Assembly (NCBI GenBank): GCA_027924585.1
Contig: BSBM01000592.1
Coordinates: forward strand, 7,138,501 to 7,202,500
Reading direction: 5' to 3'
DNA length: 64,000 bases
Source of the DNA: Larix kaempferi
Lineage: Eukaryota; Streptophyta; Pinopsida; Pinales; Pinaceae
This document shows, one piece after another, positions 10,566-21,534 of the stretch (within the stretch, counting starts at the first letter, position 1; the number at the start of each line of letters is the position of its first letter). The notes under the pieces are model-generated. The model had not been told where the DNA came from. It saw only the letters and a list, made by a program, of their open reading frames with translations, and did not search any database. The translations under genes were made by a program, and so were the position numbers.

Positions 10566-11168
10566 TGTTGAGATATTGTAACTTCAAAGAATATTATATT
10601 TGTACTTTATTATTCCGGAGATGATTCATTCCTCCTTGAAGACCTTATTGTATATCCGGAGATGTTTATTCCTCCGTCGGAATGTGGTAACTCGGGTTAT
10701 TAGACTTCCCTAGTGGGGGTCGGCCCTGTATGTGTTATGTGGGTCAAAGGGTTATTAGACCACCCTAGAGGGGTCGGCCCAGTCAGTTGTAGTGGGGTAT
10801 TTAACCCATTGGTTAAATACGAGCCTACATGTTTTGTGTCAAAGATAAGTCAGAGTAGTGTATAAATAGAGGAGGTGTATTCCTCATTTTACACACTCAC
10901 TCACTTGAGAGTAGCACACTTGTGGAGGAGAGGTCTGCTATGGTGGAGGAGGAGATCATGTCTTTGGTTTGCATCTTTGTATATTGCTGGTCATCTATAT
11001 TGAGGAAGCTTTGCTGGGTTTTCTACCCCATGAGGGTTTCCCAGGATAAATCTGTGTCTCTTGTGTTTATGCTGTGCTTGTTGTTTCTTTAGTGATCCTG
11101 TATATGCTATTATTGTGAAATGGAATGTAATGCTGCTATTTTCTGTCTTAGCATATTAAATCTTAACA
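10566..11168 (+). repeat. 3' LTR of N1
   Basis: This is 603 bp, starting TGTTGAGATATTG and ending TCTTAACA, followed by the target duplication TTTCT. About eight base differences or single-base indels separate it from the 5' LTR, for example AGAATTCCC against AGACTTCCC. Confidence 0.93.
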
Positions 11169-11296
11169 TTTCTTGCCGTGTATTTTTATTTATGCATCTG
11201 CACACATATTTTAAATATTATGAATTCATAATATGGATATGGAGTGAAATTTAGAAGCCCGAAATTTGTTCACGTCTCCCTCTATTGGTCAGATTG

Positions 11297-11366
11297 ATGG
11301 ATGGGGACGTGACACCAACCAAGGAAGATCAATGGATGGGGACGCGACACCAACCAAGGAAGATCA
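11297..11366 (+). repeat. Two 35-bp tandem units at the end of the solo LTR
   Basis: ATGGATGGGGACG(T/C)GACACC followed by AACCAAGGAAGATCA occurs at 11297 and 11332, and a third ATGG starts at 11367. The LTR-like terminus GGGGACGTGACA is inside the first unit, so the duplication spans the insertion junction and makes the exact edge uncertain. Confidence 0.8.
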
Positions 11367-11799
11367 ATGGAAAACAATTAAGAAAAATATGAGTACTAAG
11401 GTAGTGGAAACCCCCTCCATGTATCCTTATTCCCATCAACCTTTTGAAATGGCTCCCCCCTTAGTCTCTTCCTTTAGGTCTCCCCCTATTCCCACAACCA
11501 AACCCTTTGAGTCATTTTATATCAACGAAACCTCTCCCGGAGATATCCCAGAAGCCCCCCTTCCACCCCTTCAAGCCTCCTCCCTTGTTGTGACTCAGGA
11601 AGATCAGCCCACCTTTCCTATCCCTCCCTTCCTATCCTCTTTGGATCCCCTCCTTGAGGATGATGAATCCATATTTTCCTATTTGGAAGAGATCGATCAT
11701 CTTGTTGTCATCTCCCAACCCAACCCTAAGGGTGTTCAAACTAGGAAACAAGCTCAACTAACTTCTGATAAAATAACTTCTGATGACCAAGAAGAGTAA
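11315..11799 (+). pseudogene. LINE ORF1 C-terminal tail (proline-rich)
   Basis: An open frame reaches the TAA at 11797-11799. It contains EDQWKTIKKNMSTKVVETPS, then a proline- and serine-rich segment and an acidic end (LEDDESIFSYLEE, TSDDQEE). Plant LINE ORF1 proteins usually have such a disordered tail after the zinc knuckle. I therefore read it as the second half of ORF1 of copy A, cut off by the LTR insertion. The open frame continues upstream into LTR sequence to about 11266, which is coincidental. No catalytic role is expected. Confidence 0.5.
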
Positions 11800-12000
11800 T
11801 TTTTAGGAAGAAAGGCAACGTCAAAAGGCAGGGGGAAATATGATAAAGAATGTTCGAGAAGAAATTGAAAACATGGAGAAGATGCTAGGGCTACAATCCA
11901 TTCTAGACAAATCTCTAGGACCTGGAATCAGGTTCACAAATCCAAAAAGAATCGGAGGTTCTCGCCTTGACAACCATCATGAACCACCAACTAGTAAATA

Positions 12001-15000
12001 ATGAAGGTAGTCTCTTGGATTCACAGAGGCATGGGAAATATATACACAAAAGAATCCCTAAAAGACCTTATTAAGGAAGAAAGACCAACTATCCTCCTCC
12101 TCTAGGAGACAAAACTAGAGGAAGCTAACATCTTAAAAATAGGTCAGAAGATGTGGAAGACAAGTAATGGGGCTCCGGTAAACTCCTGTGGAGTGTTGGG
12201 AAGGATCTACACCCTTTGGGACACAACCATCCTAAATGTGGGGATGACACACCATGCACAACATTGGTTAATGACCATGCTCCACCACCAACAATCAGTT
12301 AAAGTAATCAATATTTTTAATATCTATATGCCAGCTAGATACAAGGACAAATAAATATGTTGGTGGTCTTTATTAAATTTATGGATTCATAATTTGCAAA
12401 GGATTGTTTGATAGCTGGAGACTTTAATGTCACCATTTCAAACAAGGAGAAACAAGGGGGGAATATTGTCCATGACCCCTTTCGAGAAAATATGGAGGAC
12501 CTAGACCAATAAGAGGACATGGCCATTCCACATAACAACTCAACTTGACAGATTCTTAATTAAGAGTCTTTTCCTAAGTATGGGAGTGAGTCTTTCCTCT
12601 TGGATCATTCCCTTCGGTTTCTCAGATCACAAACCAATATCTTTGATCCTTTATTAAACTCATAACTTCGACCCTATCCCCTTTAAATTTTGTGCACTTT
12701 GGTTGCAAAATCCAACAACATTGGAGACCATAGAGATTGTGTGGAGGGGATTCATCAATGGATCACCAATTCACATATGGGAACAAAAACTCAAAGTTGT
12801 CAAAGAAGCATTAAAGGTGTGGGAAAATAATTCCTAATCTCTCGTGGATCAAATAAAGCACACTCTAAAGAAACTATTGGAGGAAATCCAACACCAAATG
12901 GAATAAGAGGAGGTGACAACTCAGTTGAAGATGGAAGAAAGAGAAGCATGTGCCCAAATACACAAAGCCAATAGACAAGTGGAAGAATTACAGAGACTCA
13001 AGTCAAGGATCCTTTGGCTCTGGATGGCAATAAGAACACTGCATTCTTTCATCGCTAGTCTCATGCTTGAAATCTTAAAAACATAGTAACAAAAATAAGA
13101 TTGGACGATGGCATCACCCTAAACAATTTCTCAGAGATCAAGTATGAAACCATGAGGCACTATGAGAACCTTTATATTGAAGAAAATGAATTAGAACATA
13201 GAGCGACACCATCCATGTTGGAGCATATCCCTTCTCTCATCTCTTAGGTATAAATCGAGAATCTAAGCAAAAACATTGAAGAGCATGAAGTGATTGATTC
13301 AATATTGGGATTGGCACCGGATAAATCTCTTGGACGAGATGGGTTTCCCATCCAGTTTTACAGGGCTTGCTAGCATATAATCAAATTTGACATGTTGAGA
13401 ATGCTTCTCTACTCTCATTAGAAGCATAAGCTGAGTGGAAGCATCGATACCTCCTTCATAGATCTCATTCCCAAGTAAGGTAACCCTTCATCGTTTTCTT
13501 GCTTTAGGGCTATCTCCCTTTGCAACACCTCTTACAAAATATCCACCAAGATTATGGCCACTAGGATGAAAAAGATCATGCCAAAAATAATCTCTGAGAA
13601 CGAAGGGGGTTTATGCCCAAATTACAAATCCTCGACAATATTTTTCTTGTTCAAGAGGTGATTCATTCCATTAAGGTGAACACAGATAAATGAATGATTA
13701 TCATAAATGTACATGGGCCACACCTTCGAATGGGTAAGGCACCCTTTCCTCTTCAATGTTTTGAGAAAATTCGGGTTTAGCGAATCTTTTGTCATGATGA
13801 TTAAATCTTGTATAAGCACCCCTTGGATTACTCCCCTTTTCAACGAATGATTGACCGGATTCTTCAATCTCAAACGAGAACTCTGAAAATGATGTACTCT
13901 CTCCTTGCTATTATAAACCATTATGGATGACACCTTAAGTAGAAAATCAGAAGCATAATGGTTGCATAGCAGGATCCCGGGTACTACCTTCACTCGAGGC
14001 ATCAAGGGTATAAATCACTCCTAGTTTGTGAACGATACTCTCCTGTTAGGTGGAGCTTCGCTTGTTATTTCAAGAAGATTCAAGGCTATTTTAAATTAAT
14101 TTCCGAATGCCTTAGGGGGCGTTGCCAATAACAAAAAAATCCATATCTACAGTTGGAACATAAGTGCCTCAAAACACCATGCCATAGAAAGAATCCTTGA
14201 ATTCCAAGGCTCAACAACATGGACCTCTTTTAATTACTTGGGGATGCCAACTATTTTGCCAGGTAATACTTTTGTTTCCAATTGTAGAGGAATCATTGGG
14301 AAAATCAAAAGTAAAATGCAACAATGGCGGTCTCAATGGTTAAATACAACTGGTAAAATGGTTTCTTATCAAATACACTCTCTCATCTCTCCCTATTTAT
14401 CAATGATCTACAATGTTGGCTCCCATGGGAATACTTCAACAAATCTCCGAAGATACAAGGAAATTTATGTGGTAAGGCGAAAAAAGCAAACATGAAAAAA
14501 TCCAACTCATCAACTGGAATATAGTAAGGTTTCCAAAGGCTTATGGAGGACTCGGGATAAAGGATCCGAAGATGATGAACTATGCAATGGGATTCAAATT
14601 AGTTTGGAGACTCCTCTTCGGAAACAATGACCGGTGGAAGGAAGTTATCCATAGAAAATACTTCTCGGCGTTAAGGTGTCGATGCATAGACAGACCTTTG
14701 AAGGACCACAAGGGCTCTTAGATATGGAAAATTTTCAAAGAATCCTTCCCTTTAATACATATCCGTATCACTTGGATCCCCGACAATAGAAAGCTTATCA
14801 ACATATGGAAAGATAGCATCGAGGGAAATACCCCACTCAATTAGCAATTCGGTTTGAGGGAGATTAAAACTTGGATGACCAACATGGAACTCAAATTTCT
14901 CTATGACATCTCAAATTAGTTAGATGATGGAAAGTGATGGTGTGGCTGAAAGCTTTCAGATCCTCCTCCCAACTTGATTCACTAGGTCTCGACCCTCCTT

Positions 15001-16180
15001 TCTTTCCTCTTAGGCTGTGCTCCTTTAAACATCACCGCCAAGGATTCACAAGGGTGGGGATCTACAGGTATTTATACAAAGCGAGCTATTAAAACTAGAT
15101 TGAAAATCTCCCTCATCTACCAAAAGTTGGAATATGGAAATTGGTTTGGAATAATGATGGGGTATCGAAAGTAAACACCTTCATCTGGATCATGATCAAC
15201 GAGAAGTTGCTCACAACTAAAAACCTCTTGAAATGAGGCATCACCGGCTCGTCCAAATGTGTCTTATGCCAAACTGTAGAAGAGAATCATAACCATCATT
15301 TTATAGAATGCCCATTCATTGTCTAGGTTTAGGATAATGCACTTGAGGAAATAAGAGGAAAAACCACTTTGTCGCAGTCCTTGAAAGAGATGTTCATAGA
15401 CTGGGTGAAATCGTACCAAGGCACTTTCAAGCACAAGAGTCTTCTCAAACGAGCATGTAAAGCCATTCCAAAATACCTATATTAGAAAGTGTGGCTGGCA
15501 AGGAACAAATTTATTTTTGATTAAGAAATTCCAACTCTCAAGCAAACAATAACCAAGGCTATCAGTCTTATGAGTGAGATGATCAAAAGCATAGGAATAC
15601 ACAACTATGCCACTCTTCAATTGGAACAAGAAGAAAAGAACTAGATCAATGGTTTACTCTTGCATGAGATTCCTCCACCCTACAGGAAAATGCCAAGACC
15701 TATCCAAGAAACACATTGGGAGCTTCAAATGAAAGAGAAAGAACTTAACATATGGAAGCCATAACTCAGGAAACACCTTTTTTTGGATGGAGTCTCTATA
15801 GGAAATCCATGGGTAGCAGGTGCAAGGGGGGTGGTGGGTCCACATCGATTTCGGTGGAAATCTGGAATCTTACTATGAATGGAGATTGGAGGTTCTATCT
15901 AATAGCCAAGTTGAGGCCCTTGATTTATTTCAGGGTTTCAAAAACCTGGACCCCAATTAGATAAAAATATTAGTCGCCATTAGAGATTCAACAATATTCA
16001 TAAACTTATGCAAGGGTTGAGTCAATTTACTACTAAACCTAGAAACATACTGATAAGGAGAGCACAGCTCGAAGCCAACAAATTCGACGAAGTGAGTTAC
16101 TACCATGTGCTACAGGATCCCAACAAGGAAGCTAATATCCACATGGATATGGAAACAAGGTTATAGAAAGCATAACTAAA
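12001..16180 (+). pseudogene. Decayed LINE ORF2: endonuclease, RT and RNase H
   Basis: ATG at 12001 begins MKVVSWIHRGMG, the usual start of an apurinic-type LINE endonuclease, followed by an ETKLEEA-like QET motif, GDFNVTISNKEKQGG near 12420 and a GFSDHKPISLIL motif near 12620. RT text follows: LGLAPDKSLGRDGFPIQFY near 13310, CNTSYKISTKIMATR near 13520 and NYLGMPTILPG near 14235. The zinc-binding RT-associated region shows CVLCQTVEENHNHHFIECPF near 15260, and an RNase H remnant shows LDGVSIGNPWVAGARGVV near 15785. Stops are frequent and frames change repeatedly. The intact family protein would nick target DNA and prime reverse transcription there. This copy is inactive. Confidence 0.8.
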
Positions 16181-16199
16181 AAAGAATGAGGGAATACGT

Positions 16200-17506
16200 T
16201 TCCACCCAATCCCTTAACTATAGGTTCTTCATGAAATATTTGAAGCACATCATTAAGGCCATGTACCACCAATTCCAATGCTACTTTATGAAACAAACAA
16301 GGGCATCATCAATTGATTGCCCTCTTAGTACCTTCACATGTAGGGAAATTTTAAGAACCTCCCCCCTAAATTTGTATGTACAAAAAATGGGAAAATTCAC
16401 ATGATACATAAGAAAGTCTAAACGCTATTTTATCAATAATATAATATGTATATACAATTTTTTGGTGAATCTTTCACGGAATTATAGAATCTTGTAAAAT
16501 CTGGGTGAATCTTTCACAGAATTATAAAATCTTGTGAACTCAGGGTAAATCTTTCACATAATTATGAAACCTTGTAAAAATCTTGGCGAATCTTTCACTA
16601 AACTACAAAACCTTCTAAAGTTTTTCACTAAATATAAAATAGAAATTTTAATGTATTACAATTACAAATATTTTAATTTGTTTATTCATATTTTATTTTT
16701 TGAATTAAGAAAAAATTATATGTTTTTTAATTGATGTGGAATATGTCTTTGAATTTTCAGATTGAAAATATTTAAACCATGGGCAAAACCATTTTAAAAA
16801 CCCATCTCTCATAAGAACCCATGGGATAATAGTTATAGACATATTTAAAAAAAATACGGGGCTAATTTTTTTTCTTTTTTAAAATTACTACCATATTCCC
16901 AATTAATATCTGCCCCCCCTTAATTTTCACCCATGGGCAAAATTTTGCCCTTAACCATTGCAAACTATTATTGCTGGTGTAATAAACATAGCATGAGCTC
17001 AATGCAGATCGAAGGTGGGATAATTAGCTTTGGTATGGTGATTGTTGGACAGAAGATAACCCATTACCCTTGAACCCGGTTCGAAGAACTTTGTATATGG
17101 GGCAATTTTGAAGGTATCAATGTTGCTTGGCTCCCTCGGAATCCCTTCTCTATCAGTCTTCCTTTTCAGTTTGAAATCTCCCTTTCCCTTTTTAGAGTCG
17201 ACTCATCTTGGAATTCACACTCAATGTATGGGTAATGGAACTTGGACCCAGAAATTCGGGACCTCGAGAAGGTCCTCAGGTGGCATGAATATATGATTTT
17301 AGGAAATCAAACCTACATATATGCAGTTATAGTTCGAGTACGTGAGAATGAGGTCAACAAAAACACGGGCCATGCTTTAATGCTGCACGATATCCAACAA
17401 CAACATCAACAAATTCAACACCAAGCTCAGACCATCTTGGCATTGGAAAAGAATTCTAAGCAGTTGAAGAGGATTTTGTTTTTGAACAGGGGAACCCCAT
17501 CAACAA
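16200..17506. other. AT-rich non-coding stretch with a small unassigned frame
   Basis: There is no recognised gene. A frame at 17242-17511 encodes 89 residues with a Q-rich heptad-like segment (HDIQQQHQQIQHQAQT), which could be a fragment of a transposon coiled coil, but nothing else supports it. A four-unit repeat at 16462-16630 is listed separately. The stretch starts after the LINE RNase H remnant and ends at a possible LTR start. Confidence 0.5.
16462..16630. repeat. 40-bp tandem repeat, four units
   Basis: The core GGTGAATCTTTCAC (variants GGTAAAT, GGCGAAT) recurs at 16464, 16504, 16544 and 16585, spaced 40, 40 and 41 bp. Each is followed by an AATTATAAAATCTTGT-like segment. A truncated TTTTTCACTAAAT ends the array. 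Confidence 0.85.
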
Positions 17507-17530
17507 TGTAATGTCCCCATCTCTGGTAAA
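17507..17530 (+). other. Possible LTR start (TGTAATGTCCCC)
   Basis: TGTAATGTCCCC resembles the reconstructed terminus of the solo LTR at 3014. I could not find a matching GGGGAC...ACA end or a second copy in the window, so this could be a fragment edge or chance. Confidence 0.25.
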
Positions 17531-17809
17531 AGTTTTATTTACTCAATTTTTTCTATCTTACATGACGACACTATCTAAAACCTAAACTAGTTCCCGCAAT
17601 GCAACCTAGAGTGGAAAAAGGGCATGGAAAACCACAAGGGGGAGAGTATTTAAGTTGTTAGAGTCGCGATATTCATTGTCTTTGTTTATCTTTTGAACCT
17701 GAGTTAAGTTAATTTAATTGTATATATAATTATGCCTAACATAACATAACTTTTAGTTGGATTTTTAAAGCTTGATAACTATTTTCTATCTAAATACTTA
17801 TTGCTTCTA

Positions 17810-17810
<1 letters not shown>

Positions 17811-17864
<54 letters not shown>
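17811..17864. repeat. (TA)27 microsatellite
   Basis: An uninterrupted TA dinucleotide run of about 54 bases in AT-rich non-coding DNA. Confidence 0.98.
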
Positions 17865-17866
<2 letters not shown>

Positions 17867-18278
17867 TGCATACTTTTACCATATATGATATAATCTTTTA
17901 GAAGTGAGCTTAAAACATAATGTATTTTAATATGTTTATAATATAATTACAATTGCAAAACATATTTATCATAAACGAAATGTCTATTATGCTTTGGTAT
18001 TTAAATTACATTGAAAAGTGTTTTGCAAAAAAGAAATAGATAATTATAAATGTAACCTTTGGTTAACCAAACAGGGGAGGGCTTTGCCTTTTGGTTAGGG
18101 TAGGATATATATATTTTTTGATGCTTTCTTCTGGAGGTTTTGCGTAGAGCCTGGGGAGGCTATGAACCTGGGATAAATCCACATTATGCTGCATGACCTG
18201 AATCCATGGAGGAGACAGTGTATAGCTTGATTTTCCCAGTATTAATTCCGTTAAGGTATGCATTACATTGCTGTATGC

Positions 18279-19252
18279 GATTTGAGAAAAACGTTTTGCA
18301 TCTCTGTATTATTCATTGGATTGGAGAAAAACGTTTTGCATCTCTGTATCATTCATTGGGTTTGACAGAAACGTTTTGCATCTCTGTATCATTCATTGGA
18401 TTTGAGAAAAATGTTTTGCATCTTTGTATCATTCATTGGATTGGAGAAAAATGTTTTGCATCTCTGTATCATTCATTGGATTTGATAAAAACGTTTTGCA
18501 TCTCTGTATCATTCATTGGGTTTGACAGAAATGTGTTTGCATCTCTGTATCATTCATTGGATTTGATAAAAACGTTTTGTAGCTCTGTATTATGCATTGG
18601 GTTGATTAACAACGTTTTGGAGCTCTATATTTATGCATTGGGTTTGTTAAAAACGATTTGGAGCTCTGCATTGTGCATTGGTTTGTTTAAAAACGTTTTG
18701 GAGCTCTGTATTTATGCATTGGGTTTGTTAAAAACAATTTGGAGCTCTGCATTGTGCATTGGTTTAATTAAAAACGTTTTGGAGCTCTGTATTTATGCAT
18801 TGGGTTTGTTAAAAATGATTTGGAGCTATGCATTGTGCATTGGTTTGATTAAAAACGTTTTGGAGCTCTGTATTTATGCATTGGGTTTGTTAAAAACGAT
18901 TTGGAGCTCTGCATTGTGCATTGGTTTGATTAAAAACGTTTTGGAGCTCTGTATTTATGCATTGGGTTTGTTAAAAATGATTTGGAGCTCTGCATTGTGC
19001 ATTGGTTTGATTAAAAACATTTTGGAGCTTTGTATTTATGTATTGGGTTTGTTAAAAACAATTTGGAGCTCTGCATTATGTATTGGTTTGATTAAAAACG
19101 TTTTGGAACTCTGTATTTATGCATTGGGTTTGATTACAAATGATTTGGAGCTCTGTATTGTGCTTTGGGTTGATTACAAATGTTTTGGGGAGATCTGTAT
19201 TTATTCATTGAGTTGGAAAACGTTTTGGATCTCTGCATTAGTCATTGGGTTT
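18279..19252. repeat. 40/41-bp satellite array, about 24 units
   Basis: Monomers follow the pattern TTTGAGAAAAACGTTTTGCA plus TCTCTGTATCATTCATTGGA (40 bp). From about 18600 on, alternating variants form an 81-bp higher-order unit. One half has GTTTTGGAGCTCTGTATTTA and the other has GATTTGGAGCTCTGCATTGT. The monomer has no stop in any + strand frame, so a 388-codon frame (18206-19372) runs through it. I treat that frame as a repeat artefact because its residues just cycle through the three translations of the monomer. No CRISPR-like unique spacers occur between units. Confidence 0.93.
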
Positions 19253-19715
19253 GGTTTACTTTTGTATTTTTGCTACTACAGGAGTTGTGGTCATGTTTTA
19301 ACTCTATTATGGTTATTATTTTGTTGCTGCCAGCATTATATCTTAGCATTCTTACCTCTGTGTGAAAGCTAGAGAGAGAGCATTATGCTCTGTGTTCTTT
19401 CCTTTGCTGCCAGCATTATCTCTTAATATTGCCAACTGCATGAATGCTAGAGATAACAAGAGTGCTTTGTTTGTTATTATTCTTTTATCTTGTTGACTGA
19501 GTCGAAGGCATATTTGTTTTAATTATGTTAATGTTGCCTGGAGATAGCGTGAATAGCATTAGTATGCACTTTGCTGTTACCGAGTCCCTGTTGGGATCTT
19601 GTTTGTATGTTGATGCTGCCCGGAAAAAAAATGTGGATGCTGGAAGAGCACAGATGCTCTGCATCTTTAATGTCTTATGTGTATTATTTTATGAGAACAT
19701 GATAGATGTTATCAA

Positions 19716-19746
<31 letters not shown>

Positions 19747-19960
19747 TGTAAAAAGATATATGTAAGAGATATCATGAGTATATAAATATATAAACAGTAA
19801 TATCATTTATATATATATATATATATATATAGATATGTGATATATATAAATCATATGACGAGTGCTTTGTATGCATTGGAAGCATTAGAAATGGGAGTAT
19901 CTTGATTGGTCTTTGACAGTACTTGTTACATACGAAATAAGTTGTTTCATATTCAATATA
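19253..19960. other. Non-coding stretch with imperfect duplication and TA tracts
   Basis: There is no gene. GCTGCCAGCATTAT starts two similar segments at about 19327 and 19408, each continuing with ...CTTA.(G/A)CATT/ATATT and a GCTAGAGA motif. (GT)n(TA)n occurs at about 19716-19746 and another TA run at about 19808-19831. Confidence 0.6.
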
Positions 19961-20080
19961 GTGTATGCATTGGTTATGTATGCATTGTATGTGTTATATA
20001 GTGTATACATTGGTTATGTATGCATTGGATGCGTTATATATTCTATGCATTGGTTACGTATGCATTGGATGCATTATAAA
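19961..20080. repeat. Three 40-bp tandem units rich in TGCATTGG
   Basis: GTGTATGCATTGGTTATGTA plus TGCATTGTATGTGTTATATA is repeated three times (19961, 20001, 20041) with a few substitutions. The period matches the satellite at 18279-19252, and TGCATTGG is common to both, although the full monomers differ. Confidence 0.88.
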
Positions 20081-21534
20081 AGTATTCTATTATGCACAGG
20101 GATTTGGTTGTATTGACGGCGCAGGGCTTAAACCCCGTAACCAGAAACCTTTAAACACTTATATGTGTCATAGAGCATAGGAGGTCAAGTCTGGAGCACA
20201 GACTTGGGCCAGTAGAGAACAACACTACAGCTAGGTAAGTGGTTAGAACACGAGATGTGTTCAGGTAGGAGCACTACCTTACGAGTTGCAGGAACACTGC
20301 AGTAGCCACTAGGGCTGTGTGTGGTTAGTTCTAGAGCGATGAGACTTAAAAACTCCCTATCCTATTTGTGGATCACCATGCCCAGCTCAGGGGTGGCCTT
20401 CGGACGGACTAAGTAGAAGCCGTCGAAGAGCCTACGGTTGGGTGGAGTGTTGCATTGCCCAAAACAGTTCCCCTTAATAAATATTTATGATTGTGGATCA
20501 ATTAGATGTATCATTAATAATGGAAAGGCATCTAGGGTTAAAGAGTATATTTTGTTGTACTAATAAATGTTACAAGTATGATGAATAAATGTAGGAGGAG
20601 ATGGGAAGAAAATCCTCTTTCACCTCTATCAAATTGGTAAGAAAGTACGCTTCGTAAAGTTATTATAATCATTGATATATAATCAATTATTTGCATTTAT
20701 GTAAGCTGCTAACATAAATGTTCTCTTATTATGGTTCAAATGACTAATAGCAATGATTAGCATGAATAAATGTATTTAACTATCTTACTAGTGAATAGTG
20801 AACCATGGTTGAAAGTGGGCATAATAAGAATGTGATCATTGTATACCTTGTGTGGAATATACTAAATGATGCAAATTTTAGGTACGTATTGATTAGTTAG
20901 ATCTACTATTATAATGTGGAATAATTTTTGGAATGGACATACTTCACTAGGTAAATAGTTACCTTAGAATGATTTAATATCTTATATAGAAGTATATGTA
21001 TGATGATAAACTATAGCATTGGGTTATCATACTTCCGATGTTGAAAATATAAGCTTTGATTATGTTAATGAAGTTTAAGTTATGGTCAAAAGAAAAATGT
21101 ATCAAATGTTCTATAAACTTATTACATGATCTTCGACATTATGATGTAGTACAATATATCTAGTTATGAAGTTAATACAACTAGTTTGTTGGAGCTAGAA
21201 GGAAGAAATTGTATTTCTAATGGTATTCTAGTAATGTAAGTGAAGAGTATAATTTCTTATGTTTACTTCTCCATGTATCTAGGTATAGTTGATTGGTAGA
21301 TGGCCAATGGAAAACGATTCTTACAACTAGTTTGAAAAAGGAGACTTCAATATGGTACTAACCATATGGATGAATAATGTCATACATATGCTTGTGGTTT
21401 CACCATTCCGTTATCTATATGATGTGTTTGTATTTAGGATGAATAGGACTTATGTCTAATGTATGAGAATGTGGTTATGGGTGCATTAGATGAAGGATTT
21501 AGCTTCTGTTTAAGGTAAAATGGTGCACTTGAAT
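20081..21534. other. Non-coding stretch, no gene recognised
   Basis: 20100-20460 is more GC-rich than its surroundings (for example GGCCTTCGGACGGACTAAGT) and could be old LTR or leader sequence, but I could not match it to a terminus. The rest is AT-rich with no open frame of note. Element N2 inserted at the right edge. Confidence 0.5.

Larger units (their letters stand above)
4279..11168 (+). mobile_element. Copia-like non-autonomous LTR element N1 (complete, 6,890 bp)
   Basis: Two LTRs (4279-4880 and 10566-11168) start TGTTGAGATATTG and end TTAACA. They are flanked by the perfect 5-bp duplication TTTCT (4274-4278 and 11169-11173). A primer site TGGTATCAGAGC follows the left LTR and a purine tract AAGGGGGAG (10557-10565) precedes the right one. 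I count about eight differences between the LTRs, so insertion is fairly recent. The interior has no recognisable gag, protease or integrase, only a ruined RT/RNase H stretch (7525-8945) and three kinds of tandem repeat. It is the sister of N2 at 21535-28143, with homologous LTRs (shared GGGTCGGCCC-type blocks) and leader. Confidence 0.93.
3014..11314 (+). mobile_element. Probable solo gypsy-type LTR (about 1.4 kb), split by copia-like N1
   Basis: The left boundary begins TATAATATCCCC and the right end reads GGGGACGTGACA. Apart from a G-to-A change at base 2, these look like extended inverted termini of an LTR starting TGTAATRTCCCC. Removing N1 and one copy of its target duplication leaves about 1,406 bp with no coding content. 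Flanks are CCGGC on the left and CCAAC on the right, possibly a target duplication altered by two G-to-A changes, so it is not proven. The insertion falls inside LINE ORF1. The family assignment is inference. It could instead be an unclassified non-coding insertion. Confidence 0.45.
2210..16200 (+). mobile_element. Decayed LINE (copy A), split by a nested LTR insertion
   Basis: Pieces of one LINE appear in canonical order on the + strand: an ORF1 gag-like domain with a CCHC knuckle (2210-3013), an ORF1 tail (11315-11799), an endonuclease start (12001), reverse transcriptase (about 13240-14500), a zinc-binding RT-associated region (about 15100-15330) and an RNase H remnant (about 15740-16180). 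Between 3014 and 11314 lies unrelated LTR-element DNA. The joining of the two halves is inference. It rests on the ORF1 half stopping just after its zinc knuckle and the next half resuming with the basic EDQWKTIKK-like text that usually follows the knuckle. Every domain has stops and frameshifts, so the copy is dead. Confidence 0.7.

Noticed and set aside
17242-17511. 89-codon frame with Q-rich heptads as a host gene
   Set aside because: It is small, with no partner exon or known motif, and is bordered by a possible LTR start. It is more likely a transposon fragment.
18279-19252. CRISPR-like array
   Set aside because: Units are contiguous tandem copies with no unique spacers, and the context is a plant transposon landscape.
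18206-19372. 388-codon open frame on the + strand
   Set aside because: It is a 40/41-bp satellite read through. The residues only cycle the three translations of the monomer, with no independent protein features.
20100-20460. GC-richer segment as a tRNA or rRNA fragment
   Set aside because: I could not find a cloverleaf, a B-box in the right context or rRNA-like text.
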